Shown here one piece after another: positions 7,758 to 17,009 of a stretch of 64,000 bases of DNA. Numbering within the stretch: the stretch's first letter is position 1; each line of letters begins with the position of its first letter. The notes under the pieces are model-generated. The model searched no databases. It was not told the DNA's origin and worked only from the letters and a program-made list of their open reading frames with translations. Position numbers and translations under genes: made by a program. This DNA is from Hyphomicrobiales bacterium (GTDB lineage: Bacteria > Pseudomonadota > Alphaproteobacteria > Rhizobiales > Rhizobiaceae), in the NCBI GenBank assembly GCA_900471925.1, contig UCGV01000003.1:1-64000 (forward strand), given 5' to 3'.

Positions 7758-8372
7758 GACACCCTCACAGACGATACGAAAACCCGCAGCCGTGGCCGCC
7801 CGCGCGAGTTCGATATGGACTCAGCCCTCGATGCGGCCCTGCGCGTCTTTTCCGAGCGCGGCTACCATGCCGCCTCGATCAGCGAATTGACCGAGGCCAT
7901 GGGCCTGACGTCGGGCAGCGTCTACAAGGCTTTCGGAGACAAGAGCGGCGTTTTCCTTGCTGCCTTCAAGCGCTACCGCAAGATCGGCCGCAACAGGCTG
8001 GAAGCCAAGATCGCAGCTGCCGCGACCGGACGCGACAAGGTCCGGCAGATGATCATGTATTATGCCGAGCTTTCCCACGGCGAACCCGGCCTCAAGGGTT
8101 GCCTCGTGGTCGGCGGTGCAAACGATCTCTCGCTCCTCGACAAGGATTCCGCAGAGCATGTGGCCGCCGCCTTTCTGGCGGACGAAAAGCTGATGGCCGA
8201 TCTGATCCGCATCGGCCAGGCCGATGGTACCATTTCCCCCACCCTGGATGCGGATACCACGGCGCTGACCTTTCTCTGCTTCACCAAGGGCTTGCGCGTC
8301 ATCGGGAGGACGGGACGCAGCGAGCAGGAGATGATGGCCGCCGCCGAAACGGTGATGCGGCTCGTGACGTAA
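7749..8372 (+). CDS. TetR/AcrR family transcriptional regulator
   Basis: 207 residues. The DNA-binding domain is at about residues 20-70 (DAALRVFSERGYHAASISEL, then GLTSGSVYKAFGDKSGVFLA), with a C-terminal helical ligand domain containing CLVVGGANDL, seen in TetR_C-type efflux regulators. It starts inside a nested inverted repeat and is followed 92 bases later by an MFS transporter on the same strand, so it probably represses that transporter and itself. The ligand is unknown. Confidence 0.9.
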   Translation: MTVDTLTDDTKTRSRGRPREFDMDSALDAALRVFSERGYHAASISELTEAMGLTSGSVYKAFGDKSGVFLAAFKRYRKIGRNRLEAKIAAAATGRDKVRQMIMYYAELSHGEPGLKGCLVVGGANDLSLLDKDSAEHVAAAFLADEKLMADLIRIGQADGTISPTLDADTTALTFLCFTKGLRVIGRTGRSEQEMMAAAETVMRLVT

Positions 8373-8464
8373 TGACCCGATATCGCCGGCCGGTCGGGGA
8401 TCGGGTGGCGGCAACCGAATAAATTGCATTCAATCCTCCCAAACATTGCCCACTGGAGTTTCTG

Positions 8465-9673
8465 ATGAGCGTTTCAGCCACCACGCCGGATACGGCCGCC
8501 TCGCGCGCCCTGTCCCCCTGGCTCACCTTTCTTTTTGCTGCATCCTGCGGCTTCATCGCCGCCAACCTCTATTACGGCCAGCCGCTGGCCGGCCTCATCA
8601 GCGCCGATCTCGGCTTCACCCCGGCCGCAACCGGCCTCATCGTCACGCTGACGCAGATCGGCTACGGCTTGGGCTTGCTGCTCCTCGTGCCGCTCGCCGA
8701 TCTCTTCGAAAACCGCCGCCTCATCCTGACGCTGGTCAGCGCCTCGGCCATCGCACTGATCGGCGCCGCCTTCTCTTCGACGCCATCAATGTTCCTGACC
8801 GCTTCGCTCTGTATCGGCCTCTCCTCGGTCGCTGCCCAGGTTCTCGTTCCCTTCGCCGCCAGCATGGCGCCGGATGCGACGCGCGGTCAGGTGGTCGGCA
8901 ATGTCATGAGCGGCCTGCTCTGCGGCATCATGCTCGCCCGCCCCTTCTCCAGCCTCGTTGCAGAAGCCTCCTCATGGCATATGGTCTATTACATCACCGC
9001 CGGCGTCATGATCGCGCTCGGCATCGTGCTGCGGATGAACCTGCCGGTTCGCATTCCCCATACGAAGCTGCGATACGGTGAACTGCTGGCCTCTATGGGC
9101 CATCTCGCGCTGAACTCGCGCGTGCTGCAGCGCCGCGCCCTCTATCAGGCCGGCATGTTCGGCGCATTCAGCCTGTTCTGGACGACGTCTCCACTGCTGC
9201 TCGCAAGCCCCGCCTTCGGCATCTCCCAGAACGGCATTGCCCTCTTTGCGCTTGCCGGTGCTGCCGGCGCCATCGCCTCGCCGATCGCCGGACGCCTCGC
9301 CGACCGTGGCATGACGAAGGTCGCCTCCACGCTCGCCATGCTGCTCGGAATGGGCTCATTCCTCATCAGCCATTTCGCGACGGATGGCTCCACGACGGCG
9401 CTTGCCCTGCTCACGGCTTCGGCGATCCTGCTCGATTTCGGCGTCACGACCAATCTCGTCTGCGGCCAGCGCGCCATCTATGGTCTGAGCCCGGAACATC
9501 GCGGCCGCCTGAATGGCTTGTTCATGGCGACCTTCTTCACCGGCGGCGCCATCGGCTCGGCACTCGGCGGCTGGGCCTATGCGACCGGCGGCTGGAACAT
9601 GGCGGCCTGGATCGGCTTCTGCTTCCCGGCCATCGCCTTCCTGTTCTTCCTGACGGAAGGCCGCGGGAAGTAA
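8465..9673 (+). CDS. MFS transporter
   Basis: 402 residues with about 12 hydrophobic helices. N-terminal FIAANLYYGQPLAGLI and TQIGYGLGLLLLVPLADLFE (helix 2-3 loop) and the central LADRGMTKVAS loop are typical of the YgaY/AraJ-like drug-efflux type of the major facilitator superfamily. It is predicted to be an inner-membrane proton-driven exporter; the substrate is unknown. It lies downstream of a TetR gene in the same direction and is convergent with an HxlR gene, separated by a hairpin. GGAG precedes the ATG. Confidence 0.9.
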   Translation: MSVSATTPDTAASRALSPWLTFLFAASCGFIAANLYYGQPLAGLISADLGFTPAATGLIVTLTQIGYGLGLLLLVPLADLFENRRLILTLVSASAIALIGAAFSSTPSMFLTASLCIGLSSVAAQVLVPFAASMAPDATRGQVVGNVMSGLLCGIMLARPFSSLVAEASSWHMVYYITAGVMIALGIVLRMNLPVRIPHTKLRYGELLASMGHLALNSRVLQRRALYQAGMFGAFSLFWTTSPLLLASPAFGISQNGIALFALAGAAGAIASPIAGRLADRGMTKVASTLAMLLGMGSFLISHFATDGSTTALALLTASAILLDFGVTTNLVCGQRAIYGLSPEHRGRLNGLFMATFFTGGAIGSALGGWAYATGGWNMAAWIGFCFPAIAFLFFLTEGRGK

Positions 9674-9680
9674 TCGCATC

Positions 9681-9708
9681 GGGATCAGGCGAGCGACCGC
9701 CTGATCCC
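9681..9708. terminator. Bidirectional hairpin between convergent MFS and HxlR genes
   Basis: GGGATCAGGCG (9681-9691) pairs with CGCCTGATCCC (9698-9708) across a 6-base loop. There is no long T-run, but the position between converging genes fits a shared terminator. Confidence 0.6.
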
Positions 9709-9711
9709 TCT

Positions 9712-10146
9712 CTATGCTTCCGCGTCGAAGCGCAGACGCGCGGCACGAACCTCGTCATGGTTCGCCTCGGCCCAGTTCAGAAGCTGCGACAGCACCGTGT
9801 AGAGCGAACGGCCGAGAGCGGTCATCCGGTATTCCACGCTTGGCGGCTTCGTCGGAAACACCTCCCGCTCAATATAGCCGTCCCGCTGCAGGTCGCGCAG
9901 TGTCTGCGTCAGCATGCGCTGGGAAATATCCGGGATCATCCGCCGCAATTGCCCGAAACGATAGGGCTCCTTGGCGAGCGCCTCCAGAAGCAGCGTCGAC
10001 CATCTGCCGCCGATCTGCTGCAACACGTCCCGGACAGGGCAATTGGTAAAATCCAGGCTGGCGAGGTCTATCTCGCGCCGTGGCCCACCGGCCGGTGTTT
10101 CGGGGTCCTGAGTTTTCGTCTTCAGGCTGACGATGGTTCCGGCCAC
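9712..10146 (-). CDS. HxlR family transcriptional regulator (QorR-like)
   Basis: 144 residues. Winged helix of the HxlR type ([20 protein letters not shown], then [17 protein letters not shown] and VEYRMTALG) at about residues 35-125. The single cysteine near residue 36 is at the conserved HxlR redox position. It is divergent from a QorB-like quinone reductase, the same arrangement as ytfH/ytfG (qorR/qorB) of E. coli, so it probably represses that gene and responds to electrophiles or quinones. Family assignment is firm and the ligand is inferred. Confidence 0.9.
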   Translation of the reverse strand: MAGTIVSLKTKTQDPETPAGGPRREIDLASLDFTNCPVRDVLQQIGGRWSTLLLEALAKEPYRFGQLRRMIPDISQRMLTQTLRDLQRDGYIEREVFPTKPPSVEYRMTALGRSLYTVLSQLLNWAEANHDEVRAARLRFDAEA

Positions 10147-10264
10147 AGCTGGTTCCCTTTTGGTAACGAACTCCCGAAAAACTGCCTTCTTTACAGACCG
10201 AGGTCAATTCCTATTCTAGTGTTACTCTCTTTTTGAGACCACATGCCAACCACTAGAGGATATC

Positions 10265-11152
10265 ATGAGCGAAACCATTCTCGTCACCGGCGCTGCAGGC
10301 CAGCTCGGCCAGCTTGTCGTCCATCACCTGATCGAAAGCTACAAGGTCGCCCCGGCGAGCATCATTGCTGCGACCCGCAGCCCGGAAAAGCTCGCAAGCC
10401 TCGCCGCCAAGGGGGTGCAGACCCGCAAGGCGGATTTCGATGACGCCGCCGGCCTCGAAACCGCCTTTGCCGGCGTAGACCGCCTGCTGATCATCAGCAC
10501 CGATGCGCTCGACACGCCCGGCAAGCGCCTGGTTCAGCACACGGCCGCAGTCGCCGCTGCCATCAAGGCAAAGGTAAAGCACATCACCTACACGTCGATG
10601 CCGGCTCCGGATGACTCGCTCGTCACCTTCGCGCCGGATCATCTCGGCACCGAAAACGCCATCAAGGACAGCGGCATCCCCTACACGATCGTGCGCGACG
10701 CCTGGTATCACGACAACTACCTGCACAGCATGCCGCATAATCTGCAGGCCGGAAAATGGTTCACCTCGGCCGGCGACGGCAAGCTCGCCACCATCTCGCG
10801 TGACGATTGCGCACGCGCTATCGCCTCGGTTCTCGCAGCCGGCATCTCCGCCAGCGCCATCTATACGCTGACCGGCAAGCAGTCGCTGACCCCAAAGGAA
10901 ATTGCCGCCATCGCCACCGAAGCCACGGGCAAGCCGCTGGAAGTCGTAGCAGTGACCGACGAACAGCTCGGCCAGGGCATGCGCGGCGCCGGCCTGCCGG
11001 GCTTCGTCGCCGACATGCTGGTTTCGGCCGATGCCAATACCCGCGCCGGCAAGTTCGACATCGTCACCGACGATTTCACCAGGCTGACAGGTAAGCAGCC
11101 GCAGTCGCTGAAGGATTATTTCATTGCCAACAAGGCCGCGCTCACCGCCTGA
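10265..11152 (+). CDS. NmrA-like NAD(P)H:quinone oxidoreductase (QorB-like)
   Basis: 295-residue atypical short-chain dehydrogenase. N-terminal Rossmann motif LVTGAAGQLGQLV at residues about 6-18, then ATRSPEKLASL (NADPH phosphate contact) and an NmrA-type C-terminal domain (ITYTSMPAPDDS, PYTIVRDAWYHDNYL). E. coli QorB reduces quinones with NADPH; the same role in quinone/electrophile detoxification is inferred. It is divergent from an HxlR regulator and convergent with pdxJ. AGAGGAT precedes the ATG. Confidence 0.88.
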   Translation: MSETILVTGAAGQLGQLVVHHLIESYKVAPASIIAATRSPEKLASLAAKGVQTRKADFDDAAGLETAFAGVDRLLIISTDALDTPGKRLVQHTAAVAAAIKAKVKHITYTSMPAPDDSLVTFAPDHLGTENAIKDSGIPYTIVRDAWYHDNYLHSMPHNLQAGKWFTSAGDGKLATISRDDCARAIASVLAAGISASAIYTLTGKQSLTPKEIAAIATEATGKPLEVVAVTDEQLGQGMRGAGLPGFVADMLVSADANTRAGKFDIVTDDFTRLTGKQPQSLKDYFIANKAALTA

Positions 11153-11162
11153 GCTGGCTGAA

Positions 11163-11193
11163 GGCTCGCCCCTGCATCCACTGGGGGCGAGCC
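11163..11193. terminator. Bidirectional hairpin between qorB-like and pdxJ genes
   Basis: GGCTCGCCCC (11163-11172) pairs with GGGGCGAGCC (11184-11193) across an 11-base loop, between the converging genes. Confidence 0.6.
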
Positions 11194-11200
11194 GCTTTCA

Positions 11201-11953
11201 CTAGATCTTCTGACCGCAAGCGCGGCAGAAGCGGCGCACCGTTTCCGCCATGCCATATTCCAGCGCATCCGCCGTCAGCCCGTGGCCAATCGAAACCTCG
11301 GCAAGATCGGGAATGCGCTTGATCAGCGCGGGCAGGTTTTCCACCGTCAAATCATGGCCGCCATTGACGGCAAGGCCAAGAGCGAGTGCCGCATCGGCGG
11401 TCTTGCCGAGCCCTTCGAGGATCGGCCCTACTCTCTCCGGCGCATCGTAGCAGCCGCCATAGGGACCGGTATAAAGCTCGATTCGATTGGCACCCGTCGC
11501 CTTTGCAGCCTTTACCGCTTCGGCGTCGCCATCGCCGTCAGCAAAGAGCGAGACACGGAACCCCATCTTCTTCAGCCGGCCGACGACATCGGTCAGAAAC
11601 GCCTGATGCTTGCGGAAGTCCCAGCCGTGATCGGACGTCGCCTGCGAGGGATCGTCCGGCACCAGCGTCACCTGCTCGGGCTGTGCCTTGGCGCAGAGCT
11701 CGATGAATTCTTCGGTCGGATAGCCCTCGATGTTGAACTCGGCTTCCGGAAACTCATCATCGATCAGGTTGCGGATCACAGGCAGATCGGAAAAGCGGAT
11801 ATGACGCTGGTCCGGTCGCGGATGCACCGTCAGCCCCGAGGCGCCGGCCTGGAGTGCAATGCGCCCGAGCCCTTCCACGCTTGGCCAGGGCAGATCGCGC
11901 CGGTTGCGCAGCATGGCAATGGCATTGAGATTCACGGAGAGTTTGGCGGGCAT
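11201..11953 (-). CDS. pdxJ: Pyridoxine 5'-phosphate synthase
   Basis: 250 residues, normal length. PdxJ condenses 1-deoxy-D-xylulose 5-phosphate with 3-amino-2-oxopropyl phosphate to form pyridoxine 5'-phosphate in de novo vitamin B6 synthesis. Signature stretches are [56 protein letters not shown] and [12 protein letters not shown], which cover the TIM-barrel phosphate and active-site loops. It appears to be a single-gene unit here. Confidence 0.96.
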   Translation of the reverse strand: MPAKLSVNLNAIAMLRNRRDLPWPSVEGLGRIALQAGASGLTVHPRPDQRHIRFSDLPVIRNLIDDEFPEAEFNIEGYPTEEFIELCAKAQPEQVTLVPDDPSQATSDHGWDFRKHQAFLTDVVGRLKKMGFRVSLFADGDGDAEAVKAAKATGANRIELYTGPYGGCYDAPERVGPILEGLGKTADAALALGLAVNGGHDLTVENLPALIKRIPDLAEVSIGHGLTADALEYGMAETVRRFCRACGQKI

Positions 11954-12401
11954 GGCGATATCCGTCTGGGATGAAGACTGGTCCTGCTTTTAAGGCAAGC
12001 GGGGCCTGGACGCCAATGAGATTCGCGTATGGCATTCATGCCGGATTCTGATGGCGGCGGCACCTGTCGGCCGCGCACCATGCGTACCGGAAACAGTAAT
12101 TCCCGTTCTCCTTGAAGACCATTGGTCAGGCATCGCGAACTACATGGTGCTTTTATACCACAGGCCGGAAGCAAGCCTGAACGAGACGGCGCCAAACGTT
12201 GCTATCCCATTTAAAAACGGTTATTTTTAGCACTTATAAATGAGACCGTCCGCGCGTAATGTGGGCATTGTGTAAAGAGTTTAGTACGCCGTGTACTGCT
12301 TCTTCCGACAATAAGAGTGCTTGAGGAAAACCCCACTCTGCGCGCTCCGGAAGCAATTGGCAAAGCCGCATGAGGTGCAACTCTATGCCCCAGGAGGGTT
12401 C
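11954..12401. other. Gene-free stretch between pdxJ and the MerR-LuxR gene
   Basis: No convincing coding frame was found. It includes an AT-rich patch around 12205-12242 (TTTAAAAACGGTTATTTTTA) that stands out from the GC-rich surroundings and could hold the promoters of the divergent genes or a small RNA start. No terminator or known riboswitch was recognised. Confidence 0.4.
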
Positions 12402-13094
12402 ATGCCAGACGGTTCCAAACGTTTGTTTGCTGCCGCCGGTTTTGCTTCGGAGGCCCGGTCTAAATACCGGTTCCTGCCTTCGGCCGCGCTGCCGCCGGAT
12501 ATCCCGCAAGGTCAGGTGCCTATCGCCGACATGGCGAACGCTTTCGGCGTAACGCACAGGACATTGCATTTCTACGAGGAAAAAGGCCTGATTTCCGCAA
12601 ACCGCATCGGCCTGATGCGTGTTTACGATCAGGATGATGTCCTGCGCATGGCGGTCATCACCGTCTGCCGCGAAACGGGCATGCCGATTGCCGTCATCCA
12701 GGAACTGATGGATGTGCTGCGCAGCGCCCGCTCCCAGGAAGAAGCCGAGAAAATGTTCCGCGAAGCGCTGTCCCAGCGCAAGCGCGAGCTGACGGCGGAG
12801 ATGTCGACCCTGCACCGTCAGCTTCAGCAGGTGAGCGACCTGCTCGATTACGACAGCAGCCTCGACCTGCCGCCGATCAATGACAACCGCGACCCGTCAA
12901 GCCTGACCGATCAGGAACGCCAGTGCCTGGCGCTGATGGCCGAGGGTTACTCGACACCGCGTATTGCCCGCGCGCTCGACCTCAAGCACGAGGAAGCCCG
13001 CGCGCTCGAAGCCGATATCATTCTGAAGTTCCACGCCAACAACCGCTTCCAGGCCATCGCCAAGGCGGTTCTACTCGGCATCGTGCAGGCCTGA
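12402..13094 (+). CDS. Hybrid regulator: MerR-type HTH plus LuxR-type C-terminal HTH
   Basis: 230 residues. Residues 38-107 are a MerR-type winged helix (IADMANAFGVTHRTLHFYEE, then ANRIGLMRVYDQDDV), residues about 112-150 a probable coiled-coil dimerisation helix, and residues 167-228 a LuxR/GerE-type helix-turn-helix (LTDQERQCLALMAEGYSTPR, then HANNRFQAIAKAVLLG). No metal-binding cysteines of the MerR sensor type follow the coiled coil. The ATG at 12402 is chosen for the strong GGAGGG five bases upstream; the frame is open further upstream. Targets are unknown. Confidence 0.85.
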   Translation: MPDGSKRLFAAAGFASEARSKYRFLPSAALPPDIPQGQVPIADMANAFGVTHRTLHFYEEKGLISANRIGLMRVYDQDDVLRMAVITVCRETGMPIAVIQELMDVLRSARSQEEAEKMFREALSQRKRELTAEMSTLHRQLQQVSDLLDYDSSLDLPPINDNRDPSSLTDQERQCLALMAEGYSTPRIARALDLKHEEARALEADIILKFHANNRFQAIAKAVLLGIVQA

Positions 13095-13174
13095 TTCCCC
13101 ACCCGGCAGCGGCCGCCCACCGCATTTCTGCACGCCAGCGAACACTGAAACCTAGCCGCTAACGGACACCCGTT

Positions 13175-14302
13175 CTAGCGGACAATCGTCAGCGTCTCTG
13201 CAGCACGGGTAATGGCTGTATAGAGCCAGCGCTCGCGCGTATCGCGGAATGCCCAGCTTTCGTCGAAGAGCACGACATTGTTCCACTGTGAACCCTGCGC
13301 CTTATGCACCGTCAGCGCATAGCCGTAGTCGAACTCGTCATAGCGCTTGCGTGTATTCCAGGGGATCTCTTCTTCCACATTCTCGAAGGCCTGCTTGAGC
13401 AGCTTGATCTTGGCCGCCCCGCGATCCATGTCGTCGTCTTCGGGACGGACCAGCAGATTGATGCCGGGCTTGGTCGTTTCCTTCGACGAGGTCATCACCT
13501 GCCAGAGCGAACCGTTGAGCAGGCCCTTGGCCGGATCGTTGCGCAGGCATACCAGCTTGTCGCCGGTCTGCGGATGATCTGTCGTAAAGCCCTTCAGCTC
13601 GCGCAGGCGCTGATTATAGCGCCGCCGCGTCTTGTTGGTGCCGACGAGAACCTGATCGGCCTCCAGCACCAGCGGCTGGGTGACTTCGTTCTTCGAGATC
13701 ACCCGCGCCTTGCCGTAGTCGCCATACATGATCTCGTTGCCCTCACGCACCTGCATGGCGAGTTTGATGATCGGGTTGTCGCGTGCCTGCCGGTGAATAT
13801 CGGTCAGCAGGTAATCCGGCTCCTGATTGGTGAAGAAACCACCGCCGGTGACAGGCGGCAGCTGGCCGGGATCGCCAAGCACGAGGATCGGCGTGCCGAA
13901 GCTCATCAGATCCTTGCCGAGCGCTTCGTCCACCATCGAGCATTCGTCGACGATGATCAGGGCAGCCTTGGCGACCGGGCTCTGGCGGTTGATGGAAAAC
14001 ATCGGCGCGATCGAGGTCTTGCCGGTTTCCTCGTTCTCCACCTCTTCCTCGCCACGCGGCCGGTAGATCAGCGAATGAATGGTCTTGGCATTCGATGCGC
14101 CGCGCGAGCGTAGCACCTGTGCCGCCTTGCCGGTGAAGGCGGCAAACAGCACGTCTCCATCCACATTCTCGGCAAAATGCTTGGCAAGCGTCGTCTTGCC
14201 CGTTCCGGCATAGCCGAACAGGCGGAAGAGCGGAGACCTGCCCTCCTTCAGCCAGTTCGAAACGGCCTTCAGGGCTTCATCCTGTTGAGGGGCGAATTGC
14301 AT
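13175..14302 (-). CDS. RecD-like ATP-dependent DNA helicase (SF1)
   Basis: 375 residues. Walker A FGYAGTGKTTLAKHF at about residues 29-43, Walker B IIVDECSMVDE, motif III LVLGDPGQLPPV, and the C-terminal UvrD_C_2 motif ALTVHKAQGSQWNNVVLFDE followed by YTAITRAAE. These identify an exodeoxyribonuclease V alpha-type superfamily 1 5'-3' helicase without the RecD2 N-terminal region. The frame remains open to 14554, but that extension has no domain and translates part of an intergenic stretch, so the ATG at 14302 is preferred. A role in DNA repair or recombination is inferred. Confidence 0.9.
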   Translation of the reverse strand: MQFAPQQDEALKAVSNWLKEGRSPLFRLFGYAGTGKTTLAKHFAENVDGDVLFAAFTGKAAQVLRSRGASNAKTIHSLIYRPRGEEEVENEETGKTSIAPMFSINRQSPVAKAALIIVDECSMVDEALGKDLMSFGTPILVLGDPGQLPPVTGGGFFTNQEPDYLLTDIHRQARDNPIIKLAMQVREGNEIMYGDYGKARVISKNEVTQPLVLEADQVLVGTNKTRRRYNQRLRELKGFTTDHPQTGDKLVCLRNDPAKGLLNGSLWQVMTSSKETTKPGINLLVRPEDDDMDRGAAKIKLLKQAFENVEEEIPWNTRKRYDEFDYGYALTVHKAQGSQWNNVVLFDESWAFRDTRERWLYTAITRAAETLTIVR

Positions 14303-14430
14303 GGAAGCGACTTGGCAGGATTCGCCTCGCATAGGCAAGGCGAAATTCCCGCCAGATGCGTGGAGGCGTGCCAGAGCTACGATGCCCGGCACGCCTCTGC
14401 TCAGGCGGCTCGCGTGAGCCGCGTGATAGC

Positions 14431-15210
14431 TTACTTGGCTGCAGCCGCCTCTTCGATCAGGTCCGCGACCTTGTCGGGATGCGATACCATGACGACATGG
14501 GAGGCGCCCGGTACGACGACCGTATCCTTCGAATGTGCACGGTCGGCCATCCACTGCAGGGCCTTTGCGGGAATGTTCTTGTCCGCATCGCCATAAACGA
14601 AATAGGACGGGATCGTCTTCCAGGCCGCCTTGTCGGTCGCCTCGCCGAGTGCCGCGTCCGTAATCGGGCGCTGCGTTGCCGCCATCAGCTTCGCTTCGTC
14701 TTCCGGCACGTCAGCTGCGAACTGATCGTGGAATTTCGCCTGGTCGATATAGAGGTCCTTGACGCCGCCATCGAGCGCGACCGGCTCGGCGAGCGCGGAT
14801 GCAAGCGTGCCGCCCGGAAATTTACCCGAAAGGCCTGCAGCCGTTTCCCCGCTATCGGGCGCGAATGCGGCGACATAGACCAGCGACTTCACGTTTGCGG
14901 CCGAAGACGCGGCTTCAGTGATCACCGAACCGCCATAGGAATGGCCGACCAGCACGACGGGCGTCTTGATGCCCGCAACGATGCGGTTGACATAAGCGCC
15001 ATCGGGCTTGACGCCACGAAGCGGATTGGCGGCAGCGACGACAGGATAACCATCCTTCTCCAGCTTCGCGATAACGCCGTTCCAGCTCGACGCATCGGCG
15101 AAGGCGCCGTGAACCAACACCACGGTCGGCTTCTGATCTGCCGAGAACGAGGGATAAGCCATCGCGGAAACAGCACCGGCAACCAGCATCATCTTCAGAA
15201 AATTACGCAT
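14431..15210 (-). CDS. Secreted alpha/beta hydrolase
   Basis: 259 residues. Residues 1-23 are a signal peptide (cleavage about PSFSA|DQK), so it is periplasmic or exported. The catalytic serine is S91 in GHSYGG, HG at 34-35 starts the oxyanion loop, FVYGDADKNIP carries the likely acid, and GASHVVMVSHP the histidine. It resembles the EstC/MenH-like esterase group; substrate unknown. The ATG at 15210 follows AAAGGAA, better than the upstream in-frame GTG/ATG options. A stand-alone gene between the helicase and folC. Confidence 0.88.
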   Translation of the reverse strand: MRNFLKMMLVAGAVSAMAYPSFSADQKPTVVLVHGAFADASSWNGVIAKLEKDGYPVVAAANPLRGVKPDGAYVNRIVAGIKTPVVLVGHSYGGSVITEAASSAANVKSLVYVAAFAPDSGETAAGLSGKFPGGTLASALAEPVALDGGVKDLYIDQAKFHDQFAADVPEDEAKLMAATQRPITDAALGEATDKAAWKTIPSYFVYGDADKNIPAKALQWMADRAHSKDTVVVPGASHVVMVSHPDKVADLIEEAAAAK

Positions 15211-15445
15211 GTTGTGTTCCTTTCGAGTACCAACGACCACTCAAATAGCTCACAATTAGATTGTGCACAATTAAATATGCCGCATGGGATACTCACTCTT
15301 CCGTGAGGAGATCAAGCGGCCACCCGTCACCCTTTGCGGATGGCAATGCCGAGGACGACATCCCGGCCGGGATGTCGTCGAGACAGGAGATCCGTGTGAA
15401 TTATTTCGAGATAAGAGCGCGATCGATGTTCCCTACCGGGACGAC

Positions 15446-16747
15446 CTAGCCTCTCGCCGTCTGGCCGATGACCCGCTCGCGCAGGAGCCCGACGAGATAA
15501 AGCGATCCCGTCAGGATCACCCACGCACCGGAGGAGGCTGCCCGCTCCAGCGCTTCCTCATAGGCCGCCTGCGGATCTTCGATCACCTCGCTGGCCAAAC
15601 CGATTTCACCGGCAAGCCTCTGCAATTCGGCGGGCGAACGGAAGCGATCTGAAACCGAGGTGAAGATCGGCGACACGTCGTAGCGCTTCATCACGTCGAG
15701 AAGTCCCGCAGCATCCTTGTCCGCCGCAATGGCGACGACCGCGATGCCCTCTCCGGAAAATCCATCCATGCCCGAGAGATCATCGAGCACCGCTTCGAGA
15801 TTGAAAGGCACATGCGCGCCGTCGAGCATGACGGCCACGGCCTTGCCGCCGGCGGGCACGACGAAGCGCTCCAACCGTCCCGGCAGGTGCGAATCGCGCT
15901 CAGTCTGCGCATCGATCAGCCATGCGCCGACCGCCGCCCCCTCGCGCGCCGTCACACCGAGCTCGCCGAGTATATCCAGCGCGGCTCCGGCAACGGCGAC
16001 ATTGCGAGAGGCAATCGTCGATGCATTGGAAAGATCCGGCCGCACAAGCCGCGCCTCGATTTCCGCCGCCCGCGTGGCTATCACCGCACCCGCTTCATCA
16101 ACCGCTTCCAGCGGCGTCACGACGGTCGAATGCGGCTTGATAATCCCGGCCTTCTCGAAGGCGATCGCCGCCCGCGTCTTGCCGAGAATTTCGGTATGTT
16201 CGAGGCCGATATTGGTGATGATGGACACGTCGCTGTCGACGATATTGGTGGAATCCAGCCGTCCGCCGAGACCGGTCTCGACGACAGCCCATTGAATGCC
16301 GGCATCGCGGAAGATCAGAAAACCCGCTACCGTCAGCATGTCGAACCATGTCGCGGTCTCGGCCGGCGTTGCCTCGGCCCTCGCCGCCCGCAGCGCATCA
16401 AGCGCCAGGAACAGCGCCTCGGCAAGCACGCCCTCCTCCACCGGCTGGCCGTTCACGCTGATGCGTTCGGAAATATGCTCCACATGCGGCGAGGCATAGC
16501 GACCGACGGAAATGCCGGCATGGCGCAGCCCGGCTTCGAGCAGAGCACAGGTCGAACTCTTCCCCTTGGTGCCGGCGACATGAATGGAGCGGAAGGCACG
16601 ATGCGGATTGCCGAGACGGGCGGAGAGATCGAAGATCGGTTCCAGCCCGACGCGCATTTCGCCGCGCGGGCGCTGTTCCCAGTTGGTCAGCTGATCGAGT
16701 TGCGAAAGGGCTTCGGTAAGGCGGAGATGTGATTCTGGCATGGGCAT
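15446..16747 (-). CDS. folC: Bifunctional folylpolyglutamate synthase/dihydrofolate synthase
   Basis: About 433 residues. FolC adds L-glutamate to dihydropteroate and extends the polyglutamate tail of folates using ATP. The Mur-ligase P-loop HVAGTKGKSSTCALLEAGL is at about residues 48-66, followed by GRYASPHVEHISERISVNG, VVETGLGGRLDSTNIV and ITNIGLEHTEILGKT. The C-terminal domain contains MLDGAHVPFNLE. The start is one of two close ATGs (16747 or 16741), neither with a strong ribosome binding site. In many rhizobia folC follows accD; here accD is not adjacent. Confidence 0.94.
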   Translation of the reverse strand: MPMPESHLRLTEALSQLDQLTNWEQRPRGEMRVGLEPIFDLSARLGNPHRAFRSIHVAGTKGKSSTCALLEAGLRHAGISVGRYASPHVEHISERISVNGQPVEEGVLAEALFLALDALRAARAEATPAETATWFDMLTVAGFLIFRDAGIQWAVVETGLGGRLDSTNIVDSDVSIITNIGLEHTEILGKTRAAIAFEKAGIIKPHSTVVTPLEAVDEAGAVIATRAAEIEARLVRPDLSNASTIASRNVAVAGAALDILGELGVTAREGAAVGAWLIDAQTERDSHLPGRLERFVVPAGGKAVAVMLDGAHVPFNLEAVLDDLSGMDGFSGEGIAVVAIAADKDAAGLLDVMKRYDVSPIFTSVSDRFRSPAELQRLAGEIGLASEVIEDPQAAYEEALERAASSGAWVILTGSLYLVGLLRERVIGQTARG

Positions 16748-17009
16748 GGCACACGGTACAGGGTTATTCTTGTGCCCAGGCGAGCGGCATCGGCAACCTG
16801 CGCTCCCCGATGGTTTTCCATCTGTCTCGCCAGTCACACAGGCAGCGCGACATTAGAACCTTTCCATTCCCATGCCTAGCCTCGCAAGCGGCATCGGTAG
16901 CGCCCACCTGCGGCAACTGCCAGTTAACGCTGGTGAATTTTAGCTCTTGCGGAGATTTGCAACTACGCCACTTTTATCCTCTGTCTTTGACGAGGAGGCG
17001 GAGATTCGA

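Noticed and set aside
14303..14554. N-terminal extension of the RecD-like helicase frame
   Set aside because: No domain, no ribosome binding site at the outer start, and the ATG at 14302 begins at the family's usual N-terminus.
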